A stretch of 64,000 nt of DNA from Prevotella multiformis DSM 16608. GTDB taxonomy: Bacteria > Bacteroidota > Bacteroidia > Bacteroidales > Bacteroidaceae. The translations under genes and the position numbers were made by a program. The stretch is from positions 1,078,466-1,142,465 of the forward strand of contig NZ_GL872282.1 of NCBI RefSeq assembly GCF_000191065.1, written 5' to 3'. Below the pieces are notes generated by a model. That model had not been told where the DNA came from. It did no database searches and worked only from the letters and a program-made list of their open reading frames with translations. Of this stretch, positions 41,213 through 50,118 are shown one piece after another (the first letter of the stretch is position 1; every line of letters starts with the position of its first letter).

Positions 41213-42244
41213 ATGAAGACGAAGAGACTGTTCAACTATACTGTGAAGATTGCATTGCCGTTACTGCTTGGAAGTGCGATCCTTTATTGGATGTATAGGG
41301 GATTCGACTTCTCCAGCATCCGTCATGTCCTCTTTCATGAGATGGACTGGACGTGGATGCTTCTTTCTCTCCCTTTCGGCGTTCTGGCACAGGCTTTCCG
41401 TGGATGGAGATGGAAACAGAGCCTCGAACCCATCGGCGAGCACCCCCGTGCGTCGGTCTGCGTCAATGCGGTCTTCCTGTCTTACGCCGTCAGTCTGCTG
41501 ATTCCCCGTATCGGCGAGTTTGCTCGCTGCGGTGTCTTGAACCGGTACGACAAGGTGCCTTTTCCGAAAGCAATCGGTACGGTGGTAACGGAGCGGGCTG
41601 TCGATACGCTCATCGTTCTGCTCATCACTGCCGTCGCCTTCTTCATGCAGCTGGCAGTGTTTTCCAGTTTCTTCTCAAGGACCGGCACGCGCATCGACGA
41701 CGTCTTCGGGATGTTCTCGGCAACAGGCTGGCTGGTGACGGCTGTCTGCGGCATAGCCTCTGTCATCCTCTTCTATTATGTGCTGCGTCGTCTGGCTTTA
41801 TATAATAAGGTGAAGGAGATGCTGACCGGTATATGGCAAGGCATCGGTTCGCTGCGGAAAGTAAGGAACATCCCCCTGTTCCTTTTCTACAGTCTTGCGA
41901 TATGGGGGAGCTATTTCCTGCATTATTACCTGACTTTCTTCTGCTTCGATTCGACGGCACATCTCGGCCTTTCCTGTGCGCTGGTCAGCTTTGTGGTAGG
42001 TTCTATTGCCGTCATCGTGCCGACACCGAACGGAGCTGGACCGTGGCATTTCGCCGTCAAGACGATGCTCATCCTCTATGGCGTGGCGGACAACCAGGCA
42101 TTGTTTTTTGTCCTGATCGTGCATACTCTCCAGACGTTGCTGGTTGTCCTTCTGGGCGTATATGCGTGGATAGCATTGAGCTTTACCCATACGCCCGTCT
42201 CACTGGCGAGCCCGGCAGAGCTTATCCGGCCGGTAGAAGAATGA
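41213..42244 (+). CDS. Lysylphosphatidylglycerol synthase-like / flippase-like integral membrane protein (UPF0104 type)
   Basis: 343 residues with seven or eight membrane helices. Recognisable UPF0104 features: LLSLPFGVLAQAFRGWRWK (arginine-tipped second helix), SLLIPRIGEFARCGVLNRYDKVPFPKAIGTVVTERAVD, and VPTPNGAGPWHFAVK near the end. Related to the N-terminal half of MprF and to AglD-like proteins; the lysyl-transferase domain is absent, so it more likely moves lipid-linked substrates. Exact role unknown. The start at 41213 is set by the promoter just before it. Confidence 0.85.
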   Translation: MKTKRLFNYTVKIALPLLLGSAILYWMYRGFDFSSIRHVLFHEMDWTWMLLSLPFGVLAQAFRGWRWKQSLEPIGEHPRASVCVNAVFLSYAVSLLIPRIGEFARCGVLNRYDKVPFPKAIGTVVTERAVDTLIVLLITAVAFFMQLAVFSSFFSRTGTRIDDVFGMFSATGWLVTAVCGIASVILFYYVLRRLALYNKVKEMLTGIWQGIGSLRKVRNIPLFLFYSLAIWGSYFLHYYLTFFCFDSTAHLGLSCALVSFVVGSIAVIVPTPNGAGPWHFAVKTMLILYGVADNQALFFVLIVHTLQTLLVVLLGVYAWIALSFTHTPVSLASPAELIRPVEE

Positions 42245-42314
42245 AATATCAGGGCAATGAAAGAAAAGGACAGATAAACAATCCATAACTTAATAACCTT
42301 TTAAAATCAACATT

Positions 42315-43769
42315 ATGAGTGAAATCAGAAATCTTAAGCCGGAAGGTGTTTGGAGAAACTTTGATGATCTGACACAGGTTCCGCGTCCGTCAGGACATCC
42401 AGAGAAGGTGCAGAAGTTCTTGCTGGACTTTGCTGCAAGAGTCGGTGTCGAGGCATACGTGGATGCCGGCGGCAATGTCGTCATGCGCAAGCCTGCCACA
42501 CCGGGATATGAGAACCGCAAGACTGTTCTGCTGCAGGCGCACATGGACATGGTGCCGCAGAAAGCTCCCGACAGCAATCATAACTTCGAAACCGACCCGA
42601 TCACGACCCATATCGTGGACGGATGGGTATATGCCGACAATACGACGCTTGGTGCTGACGACGGTGTAGGCGTTGCGGCCATCATGGCGGTCATGGAGGA
42701 CAAGAGCCTGAAGCATGGGGCTGTAGAGGCACTGATTACGCGTGACGAGGAGACGGGGATGTTCGGTGTCAACGAAATGCCCGGAGGCGAACTGCACAGC
42801 GACATCCTCATGAATCTCGATTCGGAGACATGGGGAAAGTTCGTCATCGGTTCTGCCGGCGGTGTCGACATCACATCGACCCTGGAGTACAAGGAGGTCG
42901 TCAACGACCAGCAGGCAGCTGTCAGGGTTACCCTGAAAGGACTGCGCGGCGGACACTCGGGCCTTGAAATCAACGAAGGACGTGCCAATGCCAACAAGGA
43001 AATGGTACGACTGGTACGCAAGGCTGTCACCGGACTGGATGCCCGGCTGGCTTGCTGGCAGGGCGGCAATATGCGCAATGCCATCCCGTTCAAGGCAGAG
43101 GTAGTCCTTGCCCTGCCGCAGGCCAATGTCGCTGCACTGAAGGAGATGGTTGCCCGCCAGAAGGCACTCCTCGAGGACGAGTTCAAGGGAATCGAGCCGA
43201 ACGTGGAATTTTTTGTCGAGGAGACTGAAAAGCCCGGAAGCCTTCTTCCAGTGGAAATCCAGGACAACCTCATCGATGCCATCTATGCCTGTCACAATGG
43301 AGTATTGCGTATGATCCCGTCTTATCCGAATGTGGTAGAGACCTCCTCGAACCTCGCCATCATCGACATCGACCCGGCCAAGGCCGCCATCAAGATCCTG
43401 GCCCGCTCGAGCCGGGAGGATATGCGCGACTATATCTCTGCCCAGCTGGAGAGCTGTTTCAACATGGCAGGTATGAAGACGGTCTTCAGCGGACAGTACG
43501 GCGGCTGGGATCCGAACCCGGAGAGCGAGATACTCAACCTCCTGAAGAAAGTCTACAAGGAGCAGAACGGCGAAGAGGGCATCGTGCAGGTAGACCATGC
43601 CGGCCTCGAATGTTCCGTCATTCTCGGCAAGTATCCGGGCATGGATGTCGTAAGTCTCGGTCCTACGCTCCGCAGTCCGCATACCGCTAAGGAGCGTCTT
43701 GAGATTTCAACCGTCGAGCCTTTCTGGAAACTCCTGGTACAGACACTGGAGGAGATTCCTGTCAAGTGA
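42315..43769 (+). CDS. pepD: Aminoacyl-histidine dipeptidase (cytosol nonspecific dipeptidase, M20C)
   Basis: 484 residues. Metal-binding M20 motifs: LLQAHMDMVPQK (first His-x-Asp), LGADDGVGVAAIMAVMED, TRDEETGMFG and the dimerisation domain RGGHSGLEINEGRANANKEMVR. It splits dipeptides such as Xaa-His in the cytoplasm, part of peptide use common to these bacteria. It follows the membrane protein gene by 70 bases and may share its transcript. A strong terminator follows. Confidence 0.94.
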   Translation: MSEIRNLKPEGVWRNFDDLTQVPRPSGHPEKVQKFLLDFAARVGVEAYVDAGGNVVMRKPATPGYENRKTVLLQAHMDMVPQKAPDSNHNFETDPITTHIVDGWVYADNTTLGADDGVGVAAIMAVMEDKSLKHGAVEALITRDEETGMFGVNEMPGGELHSDILMNLDSETWGKFVIGSAGGVDITSTLEYKEVVNDQQAAVRVTLKGLRGGHSGLEINEGRANANKEMVRLVRKAVTGLDARLACWQGGNMRNAIPFKAEVVLALPQANVAALKEMVARQKALLEDEFKGIEPNVEFFVEETEKPGSLLPVEIQDNLIDAIYACHNGVLRMIPSYPNVVETSSNLAIIDIDPAKAAIKILARSSREDMRDYISAQLESCFNMAGMKTVFSGQYGGWDPNPESEILNLLKKVYKEQNGEEGIVQVDHAGLECSVILGKYPGMDVVSLGPTLRSPHTAKERLEISTVEPFWKLLVQTLEEIPVK

Positions 43770-43887
43770 ATCGCCGTTCCATGACAGGAGGGCAGGGGAT
43801 TTCCCCATCCCGTTTTTCTGTCCGGCAATTCATTCCTGTCCGGAGCGCAGAGGCGCATGGCCTCTGAACATCCCTCCGGAATACGGC

Positions 43888-43930
43888 GACCCGCCTTCCG
43901 TCTGGCAAGCAGATGGAAGGCGGGTCTTTT
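43888..43930 (+). terminator. pepD terminator
   Basis: A 17-base stem (43888-43904 with 43910-43926, one G-T wobble) around GCAAG, followed by TTTT. It lies 118 bases after the pepD stop. Confidence 0.85.
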
Positions 43931-44019
43931 CGTAGAGACAGCCGGATCCGTATCTTCCGTTGAAGGGAATAACCGAGAGTTCTTTATAGGCAGCCGGTAT
44001 ATAATCCGATATTTTTTTG

Positions 44020-44027
44020 TAAATTTG
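44020..44027 (+). promoter_or_regulatory. -7 box of the restriction-modification operon
   Basis: TAAATTTG, 16 bases before the ATG at 44044. It places the transcript start very close to that ATG, which argues that translation of the endonuclease originally began there and not at the internal GTG at 44102. No good -33 seen. Confidence 0.5.
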
Positions 44028-44043
44028 CATTCTCCAAAACGCT

Positions 44044-44163
44044 ATGCTTATGAACGAGGAACAGAAGCTGTCTATCATCTATAAAGGAAAGCAGTATTTC
44101 CGTGAGATTATCATACCCGACCCATTTGAAGGGACTAAGTTCTCTGCGACTGAAGAACTTTAA
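44044..44163 (+). pseudogene. N-terminal segment of the restriction endonuclease, out of frame
   Basis: Encodes 39 residues (MLMNEEQKLSIIYKGKQYF..., ending PFEGTKFSATEEL) and stops at 44161. Skipping one T at 44140 joins its frame to the endonuclease frame as PFEGTK-SLRLKNFNVNPF, giving a smooth 240-residue protein. This looks like a one-base insertion in the endonuclease gene. Its ATG follows a -7 box directly. It could be a real inactivation, a programmed shift, or a sequence error. Confidence 0.6.
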
Positions 44164-44767
44164 CGTAAATCCTTTCCTGGTGAATTATCTTGCTTCTTTT
44201 TTGTGTGGCGATACCGAGCCGGAATCTATTGCAAAGGCTCTCGTATATCCCCGCATATTAGGTACGAGCATCAATACAAGCTTCGGTCAGAATGTGCAGA
44301 TTTTCATTTCCAGTCTGGCCGAGGTCGTCGGGAACGCTTCGGGGATTGATGGCATAGACATAGAATTTGTCGATGCACTTGACGGACGCCGGAAATACTG
44401 CCAGTGCAAGGCAGGTCCGCAGACGATCAACAAAGATGATGTCGCGACGATATTGGGACATTTTACACATCTCCAGAACAAGGCTCGTCTGGATCGTCTT
44501 GACATAAGGATTACCGACATGATGGTCGGAGTACTTTACGGTGAACCGTCTGAATTGTCGGGAAACTATCGGAATGTAGACAAGTTCTGTCCTGTCTATA
44601 TCGGTGCAGCTTTCTGGGAACACATAACGGGAGACAAAAACTTCTACCATCGTCTGGCACATGCCTTCGGTGAGGTCGTCGAGGAAGAGAAGATTGACGG
44701 AAGTCAGCTGGTCAGGGAGAAAGTGAAGTCGATTGCAGCCGAAATAAGAGAGAGAGGAGGAATTTAA
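44102..44767 (+). CDS. Type II restriction endonuclease, Eco47II/PmeII-like (N-terminus displaced by a frameshift)
   Basis: 221 residues in this frame, with only a GTG start at 44102. The body matches the Eco47II-type family in my memory: ALVYPRILGTSINTSFGQNVQ, GIDGIDIEFVDALDGRRKYCQCKAGPQTINKDDV (a PD-(D/E)xK-like site with Asp/Glu ... Gln-x-Lys), and VVGVLYGEPSELSG-like TM. Eco47II itself cuts GGNCC; the site here is not known. Its TAA overlaps the methyltransferase ATG by one base (TAATG). The missing N-terminus is in the other frame just upstream. Activity is doubtful unless the GTG start works. Confidence 0.75.
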   Translation: MRLSYPTHLKGLSSLRLKNFNVNPFLVNYLASFLCGDTEPESIAKALVYPRILGTSINTSFGQNVQIFISSLAEVVGNASGIDGIDIEFVDALDGRRKYCQCKAGPQTINKDDVATILGHFTHLQNKARLDRLDIRITDMMVGVLYGEPSELSGNYRNVDKFCPVYIGAAFWEHITGDKNFYHRLAHAFGEVVEEEKIDGSQLVREKVKSIAAEIRERGGI

Positions 44768-46080
44768 TGCCCATGTTTTTATCTGAAAATAACCTGGCGG
44801 ACATCTTAGGGACTTCTCTGCGTACGGTTCAGACGTGGGGCGAACAGGGCGTTTATCCTGTTCGTATCGACAGGAATGGACGCAAAGGGTTCAATATGGA
44901 AGACCTCACGGACAAACCGGCGGTCAAGGCTATGCTGGAGTCTGGCTGGGATGCAGAAGCAACGGTAAAACCTCGCCGGAGTTTCACTTCTGTTGAGCTG
45001 TTCGCCGGCTGTGGAGGATTGGCCTTAGGTATTCACAAGGCCGGATTCAGACATGTTCTGCTGAATGAGATAGAGCCTGTGGCGTGCCGGACATTGCGCA
45101 GGAACCGTCCGGACTGGAATGTATTAAACGAGGATATTCACCGTGTCGACTTTTCACCGTTAAGCGGAAAGGTCGATCTTTTGACGGGTGGATTTCCCTG
45201 TCAGGCTTTCTCGTATGCCGGCAAGAAAGGCGGCATGAAGGATGCACGCGGGACGCTGTTCTTTGAACTGGCCCGTGCTGTGCGGGAAATACAGCCCAAG
45301 GTCTTTCTTTGTGAGAATGTCAAGGGGCTGCTGTCCCACGATGGGGGAAACACCCTGCGTGTCATCAAGGGAACCATTGCGGAACTGGGCTATACACTTG
45401 TTGAGCCACGGGTGCTGAAAGCTGTCATGTACAAAGTTCCGCAGAAGCGTGAAAGGCTCTTTCTTGTGGCTTTGCGTAATGACCTTTCTGGGCACGTCAC
45501 ATTCCGCTGGCCCTCGCCCTATCACCGCATAATGACCCTTCGGGATGCTTTCTTCAAGGGAGACCTGTTCTCCTGTGACGTTCCGTCTTCGGAAGGGCAG
45601 GCTTATCCTGAACGTAAACGGCGTGTGTTGGAACTTGTGCCCGAGGGACAGGATTGGCGCAGTCTGCCGGAGAAAGAACAGAAGGCCTATATGGGGGCGA
45701 GCTATTATCTGGGAGGAGGCAAGACGGGCATGGCCCGCCGGCTGGCAATGGACGATCCCTCGCTTACGCTGACATGTTCGCCCGCTCAGAAACAGACGGA
45801 GCGGTGTCATCCTACCGAGACGCGTCCGTTGACCGTCAGGGAGTATGCCCGGATTCAGACTTTCCCGGACGACTGGTCTTTCTGTGGTAGTCTGTCCGCA
45901 CAGTACCGGCAGATCGGCAATGCTGTCCCCGTGAATCTCGCCTATGCGATGGGGCGCTCGATCATGCGCTTGATGAATGATATTGATGTCTTCCGGCCGG
46001 AAAAGAGCAGCTGTGCAGAAGCGGAGGAGGCTGCCGGTCGTATGCTTGCAATGGCGGGTAACGAAACGGGGATGTTCTGA
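44767..46080 (+). CDS. DNA cytosine-5 methyltransferase with N-terminal HTH-like domain
   Basis: 437 residues. The first ~50 residues look like a helix-turn-helix (LADILGTSLRTVQTWGEQGVYPVRID). The C5-methyltransferase core follows: motif I ELFAGCGGLALGIHKAGF (77-94), motif IV GGFPCQAFS with catalytic Cys145, motif VI ENVKGL (183-188), motif VIII PQKRERLFLVA, and motifs IX-X near RQIGNAVPVNLAYAMG. It protects host DNA from the partner nuclease encoded upstream, with a one-base overlap. The HTH may bind the operon's own promoter, as in some other M.C5 enzymes; that is inference. Composition is slightly AT-richer than neighbours, as expected for a mobile pair. Confidence 0.93.
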   Translation: MPMFLSENNLADILGTSLRTVQTWGEQGVYPVRIDRNGRKGFNMEDLTDKPAVKAMLESGWDAEATVKPRRSFTSVELFAGCGGLALGIHKAGFRHVLLNEIEPVACRTLRRNRPDWNVLNEDIHRVDFSPLSGKVDLLTGGFPCQAFSYAGKKGGMKDARGTLFFELARAVREIQPKVFLCENVKGLLSHDGGNTLRVIKGTIAELGYTLVEPRVLKAVMYKVPQKRERLFLVALRNDLSGHVTFRWPSPYHRIMTLRDAFFKGDLFSCDVPSSEGQAYPERKRRVLELVPEGQDWRSLPEKEQKAYMGASYYLGGGKTGMARRLAMDDPSLTLTCSPAQKQTERCHPTETRPLTVREYARIQTFPDDWSFCGSLSAQYRQIGNAVPVNLAYAMGRSIMRLMNDIDVFRPEKSSCAEAEEAAGRMLAMAGNETGMF

Positions 46081-46501
46081 TAAATAGGGAGGTCATTTCT
46101 GCGGGGATGTTTATGTCACTTGTCGCATATCCGCGGCCAGACATTGTCGCACTTGTGCTGACCCTCAAAACGACTGGTGTTCGCCAACGGCACGGATGGT
46201 GGCGGGCACCGGCACGTCGGCAGGCGGTCAGGCTCATTCCGGTCACGACGGGCATATACAAGAGGGATGACCGTCTTATGTGCAAATGCCTACCGGTCAG
46301 CAATGATATTCTTCCCTGATCCGTTTTTCGTCCAGATACCGTGCTTATGGATGAGTGACGGCGGCGGTCCGTCATCCGTAAGGGAAAACAATGCCTCTGC
46401 GAGTGGATCGTCTCCTGCCATTGTCGGCTTTCTCTTTCGGCGCATAGTCCGTTGCCGTCTTTCACGGGAAAGGGAAATCCTGTCTGCAAAAAGGAGGGAA
46501 A
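46081..46501. other. Gene-free stretch after the methyltransferase
   Basis: About 420 bases between convergent genes. I see no credible gene, RNA or strong hairpin. Confidence 0.5.
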
Positions 46502-47245
46502 CTATTGGAATTTATTGATAACCTGCCTGTGGAATACCTGTTCCCAATTGTCCGCAAAGGCACGGATGGTAGGGAAGAGGAGGTCGGCTCCTTCCTCTAA
46601 AAGGGCGGCGTCGGGGAGCGGACCGCTGTTGACAGCCACCGTGTAGCAGCCGGCAGCCACACCGGCACGTACTCCGAGCGGTGCATTCTCGACGACGATG
46701 CCCTCTGACGGTGCATAGCCGCCGGCTTTCCGGAGTCCCGTCAGATAGGGGTCGGGAGCCGGTTTCCCCCGCTTCACATCAAAGGCTGTCGTTATCTGGT
46801 CGGGGGCGACATATTCGGCGAAGTCGCGTGTGATGCGTTCGATGAGGGGACGCTGTGCGCTTCCCGTCACGATTCCTATCTTCAGTCCGCTGGCCTTGAT
46901 CTTCCGCATGAGGTCTGTTACGCCATCGAAGATCTTTGCTTCCGGCATCTCATGGAAGTAACGTGCCTTTACATCGTATATCTTCTGCGCCTCCGCTTCG
47001 CTCAGTTCCTTGCCGAGCTGTGCCTTGGCATACCTGCGGATGGTATCGACTCCGCGTGCCCCTTCCGTCGCATACGAATCTTCGAGGGTGAAGTGGATGC
47101 CGAACTCCTTCATGGCGCGCTGCCAGGCAATGCCGTGGTTGGGCATTGAGTCATAGAGGACACCGTCCATGTCGAAGAGGACGGCCTTGAAACCGTTGCG
47201 AACCCCTCCGGCGGAGGGGATGTCTTGCTGTTGATGGGATAACAT
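46502..47245 (-). CDS. HAD-superfamily hydrolase, beta-phosphoglucomutase-like
   Basis: 247 residues from ATG 47245; an ATG at 47284 adds 13 residues. Motif I DMDGVLYDS, motif II TGSAQRP, motif III KRGKPAPDPYL and motif IV ENAPLGVRAGVAAG define a subfamily IA HAD with an alpha-helical cap. Most likely a phosphatase on a sugar phosphate or a phosphomutase. The substrate cannot be read from the sequence. It stands alone, convergent with the methyltransferase. Confidence 0.85.
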   Translation of the reverse strand: MLSHQQQDIPSAGGVRNGFKAVLFDMDGVLYDSMPNHGIAWQRAMKEFGIHFTLEDSYATEGARGVDTIRRYAKAQLGKELSEAEAQKIYDVKARYFHEMPEAKIFDGVTDLMRKIKASGLKIGIVTGSAQRPLIERITRDFAEYVAPDQITTAFDVKRGKPAPDPYLTGLRKAGGYAPSEGIVVENAPLGVRAGVAAGCYTVAVNSGPLPDAALLEEGADLLFPTIRAFADNWEQVFHRQVINKFQ

Positions 47246-47362
47246 TTTTACTTTCTTTCTTTCATGACCTGTTATTGTCCCCACAATGAGGGGGTGTTGA
47301 AATGTAGAACAGGGAGGAGAATCCTTTCATAGGGATTGGCTCTGACGGTTTTCATCAACCCA

Positions 47363-47407
47363 AACAACCGCTATCATTGAGCTTTTTGTTCTTTGATAGC
47401 GGTTGTT
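47363..47407. terminator. Hairpin between pgi and the HAD gene
   Basis: A perfect 14-bp stem (47363-47376 with 47394-47407), loop of 17. It is flanked by only a weak T-run (CTTTA), about 120 bases past the pgi stop on the minus strand. Confidence 0.5.
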
Positions 47408-47527
47408 CTTTATGGATGACACTTGATTCCAGAAGGAGGGGGCTCCTGACGCACCTTTGTGGGGGAGGTCTTCCAGCTGGCCGCCTCCTCTGTATCCCCC
47501 TCTCTCGGAAGAGATTGGGTGAGGCGT

Positions 47528-48886
47528 TTATTTCTCCTTGGTCAGCCGCTCCTGGATGGCTTTGCTTTCAGCCTCGTAGCCCGGCTTGTTGAGAAGAGCG
47601 AACATATTCTTCTTGTAAGCCTCGACACCCGGCTGGTTGAAAGGATTCACCTCCTGGACAAGACCGCTGATGCCGCAGGCCTTCTCGAAGAAGTAGATGA
47701 GCTGACCGAGATAATACTCGTTCAATGCCGGAACGCTGATACGGATATTCGGTACGCCACCGTCAACGTGTGCCAGACGGGTACCCAGTTCCGCCATTTT
47801 GTTCACCTCGTCAACACGCTTCCCCTCAAGGAAGTTGAGTCCGTCAAGATTCTCATCATCATGCGGGAAGAGGAGCTTGGCGTCAGGCTGCTCCACGGAG
47901 ATTACCGTCTCGAAGATAGAACGTTCGCCCTGCTGAATCCACTGACCCATCGAGTGCAGGTCGGTCGTGAAGTCGCAGGCTGCAGGGAAGATGCCCTTGT
48001 GGTCCTTGCCCTCGCTCTCGCCGTAGAGCTGCTTCCACCACTCTGCAAAGAAGTGGAGCTTCGGCTGGAAGTTGGCGACAATCTCGATCTTCTTGCCTGC
48101 CTGCGAGTACAGTCCCTGCCGTACCGCAGCGTATCGGGCAGCGATATTGCTTGCAAAAGGAACGTCGTTTGCAGTCTCTTTCTCCATCTGCTGTGCGCCC
48201 TCGACGAGTTTCTTCACATCGAAACCGGCTACGGCAATCGGCAGCAGACCTACCGGAGTGAGGACGGAGAAGCGGCCGCCGACATTGTCAGGAATAATGA
48301 AGGTCTTGTAACCTTCCTTGGTGGCAGCGGCACGTGCAGCCCCTTTGTGCTCGTCGGTGATGGCCACGATGACCTCCCGGGCAGCTTCCTTGCCCAGCTG
48401 GTCCTCACACTGTTTCTTCAAGAGACGGAAAGCAAGGGCGGTCTCTGTCGTCGTTCCCGACTTGGAGATATTGATGACACCGAACTTCTTTCCTTTCAGG
48501 TAAGCTGTCAGCTCAGCAAGATAATCCTCACCGATATTGTTTCCTGCAAAGAGGATAGTAGGATTCTTCTTGTCGTTGACAAGCCATGCGAAGCTGTTGC
48601 CCAAGGCCTCGATGACGGCACGGGCACCGAGGTAGGAACCGCCGATACCTGCGACGACAACCACCTCGCACTTCTCACGGAGCGTATCGGCTACTGTCTG
48701 GATCTGACCGAGGAACTCCGGCGTGATGCTCGACGGCAGATGCAGCCATCCGAGGAAGTCATTGCCAGGGCAAGTAGCCTTCTCCAGTGCTTCCTGTGCG
48801 GCAGCCACATGAGGAGCATAAGCCTCTACTGCGCCCGGATTCAAGAACTGGGCGGCTTTTGAAATGTCTAACTTAATACTTTCCAT
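47528..48886 (-). CDS. pgi: Glucose-6-phosphate isomerase
   Basis: 452 residues. [39 protein letters not shown] (sugar-phosphate loop) and [12 protein letters not shown] are the family's signature segments. Length is that of the compact bacterial form. It interconverts glucose-6-phosphate and fructose-6-phosphate. Only six bases separate it from gpsA upstream, so the two are in one operon, probably with lysS. Confidence 0.97.
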   Translation of the reverse strand: MESIKLDISKAAQFLNPGAVEAYAPHVAAAQEALEKATCPGNDFLGWLHLPSSITPEFLGQIQTVADTLREKCEVVVVAGIGGSYLGARAVIEALGNSFAWLVNDKKNPTILFAGNNIGEDYLAELTAYLKGKKFGVINISKSGTTTETALAFRLLKKQCEDQLGKEAAREVIVAITDEHKGAARAAATKEGYKTFIIPDNVGGRFSVLTPVGLLPIAVAGFDVKKLVEGAQQMEKETANDVPFASNIAARYAAVRQGLYSQAGKKIEIVANFQPKLHFFAEWWKQLYGESEGKDHKGIFPAACDFTTDLHSMGQWIQQGERSIFETVISVEQPDAKLLFPHDDENLDGLNFLEGKRVDEVNKMAELGTRLAHVDGGVPNIRISVPALNEYYLGQLIYFFEKACGISGLVQEVNPFNQPGVEAYKKNMFALLNKPGYEAESKAIQERLTKEK

Positions 48887-48892
48887 TTGCGT

Positions 48893-49888
48893 TTATCTAA
48901 ATGAGTCTGTTAATAATTTTATTTCAATCTGCGGGCTGATGCGCTCGTAGAGGATATTGTAGACGGCATCGAGAATGGGCATATTGACGTGCAGCCGCCG
49001 GTTGATTTCCTTCATGCACTTCGTTCCGAAGTAGCCTTCGGCGATCATCTCCATCTCAATCTGCGCCGACTTGACGCTGTATCCCTTGCCGATCATCGTA
49101 CCGAAAGTATGGTTGCGCGAGAACCTGCTGTACCCTGTCACCAGCTGGTCGCCGAGATACACGCTGTCGATGATGGACCGCCGGATGGGATTGATCGTAT
49201 TGAGGAAACGTTCCATCTCCTGCATGGCGTTCGACATGAGTACCGCCTGGAAGTTGTCGCCGTACTTCAGACCGGAACAGATGCCGGCCGCTATGGCATA
49301 AACGTTCTTCAGGACGGAAGCATACTCTATGCCCAGAACGTCCGGCGAGGTCTTGGTCTTGACATAGCCGGAAGCCAGCACCTCCGTGAAGGCACGTGCC
49401 TTGTCGAGGTCTGCACAGCCCACGGTAAGATAGGTGAGCCGTTCCATGGCGACCTCCTCGGCGTGCGAAGGACCTCCGATGACGGCGAGATTGTCGTACG
49501 GGACACCGTAAGCCTCGTGGAAATACTCAGAGCAGACGAGGTTCTCGTCAGGTACGATTCCCTTGATAGCCGTCACGACCAGCTTCGTCGAGAGCTTTGT
49601 CTTCAGTTTCTTCAGCAATGCTTTCAGGTAGGGAGAAGGCGTGACGAACACCAGCGTGTCGTATTCCTGTACGATCCTGTTGATGTCGGAAGAGAAGACG
49701 ATCTCGTCCAGATTGAACCGCACGGCAGTAAGGTAAGCCGGATTATGTCCTCTCCGCCGGAACTCCTCTATCCTGTCGTCACGCCGGAAATACCAGCCGA
49801 TATGGTGCGTATGTTCCACGACGATCTTGGCGATAGCCGTTGCCCAGCTGCCGCTTCCGATGATTGCTATTTTACCGAGGTCGAACAT
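48893..49888 (-). CDS. gpsA: NAD(P)-dependent glycerol-3-phosphate dehydrogenase
   Basis: 331 residues from the ATG at 49888 (MFDLGKIAIIGSGSWATAIAK), which puts the dinucleotide-binding loop at the N-terminus; the frame upstream is only the low-complexity tract. TAIKGIVPDENL and GGPSHAEEV are the catalytic-domain motifs. It makes sn-glycerol-3-phosphate for phospholipid synthesis. A 230-base gap to lysS holds the inverted low-complexity arms. Confidence 0.94.
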   Translation of the reverse strand: MFDLGKIAIIGSGSWATAIAKIVVEHTHHIGWYFRRDDRIEEFRRRGHNPAYLTAVRFNLDEIVFSSDINRIVQEYDTLVFVTPSPYLKALLKKLKTKLSTKLVVTAIKGIVPDENLVCSEYFHEAYGVPYDNLAVIGGPSHAEEVAMERLTYLTVGCADLDKARAFTEVLASGYVKTKTSPDVLGIEYASVLKNVYAIAAGICSGLKYGDNFQAVLMSNAMQEMERFLNTINPIRRSIIDSVYLGDQLVTGYSRFSRNHTFGTMIGKGYSVKSAQIEMEMIAEGYFGTKCMKEINRRLHVNMPILDAVYNILYERISPQIEIKLLTDSFR

Positions 49889-50118
49889 AACTTTCAAAAG
49901 TAAAAAGGTAAATAAGGTGAAAAGATAAAAGGGTGAAAAGCAAGAAAGTAAAGCAGGCGGGCGATACATCATGACCTGACATTTTCACAACAGTCCTGCT
50001 TTCTGCCTTCCCTGTTACATCTTAGCTTATACCTCCCCTTGTCATCATCTTTCCATCCTTCCTTTTACTTTCACTTTTTCACCTTTTCACTTTCTTTCTT
50101 TTCACCCTTTTTACTCTT
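49889..50118. repeat. Complementary low-complexity arms between lysS and gpsA
   Basis: On the plus strand purine-rich AAAAGGGTGAAAAG-type repeats (about 49895-49945) face pyrimidine-rich CTTTTCACCCTTTT-type repeats (about 50055-50115). One 14-base pair is exact and the rest is imperfect, so the operon transcript could fold into one long stem. The repeated unit is GTGAAAAG/CTTTTCAC. Confidence 0.6.
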
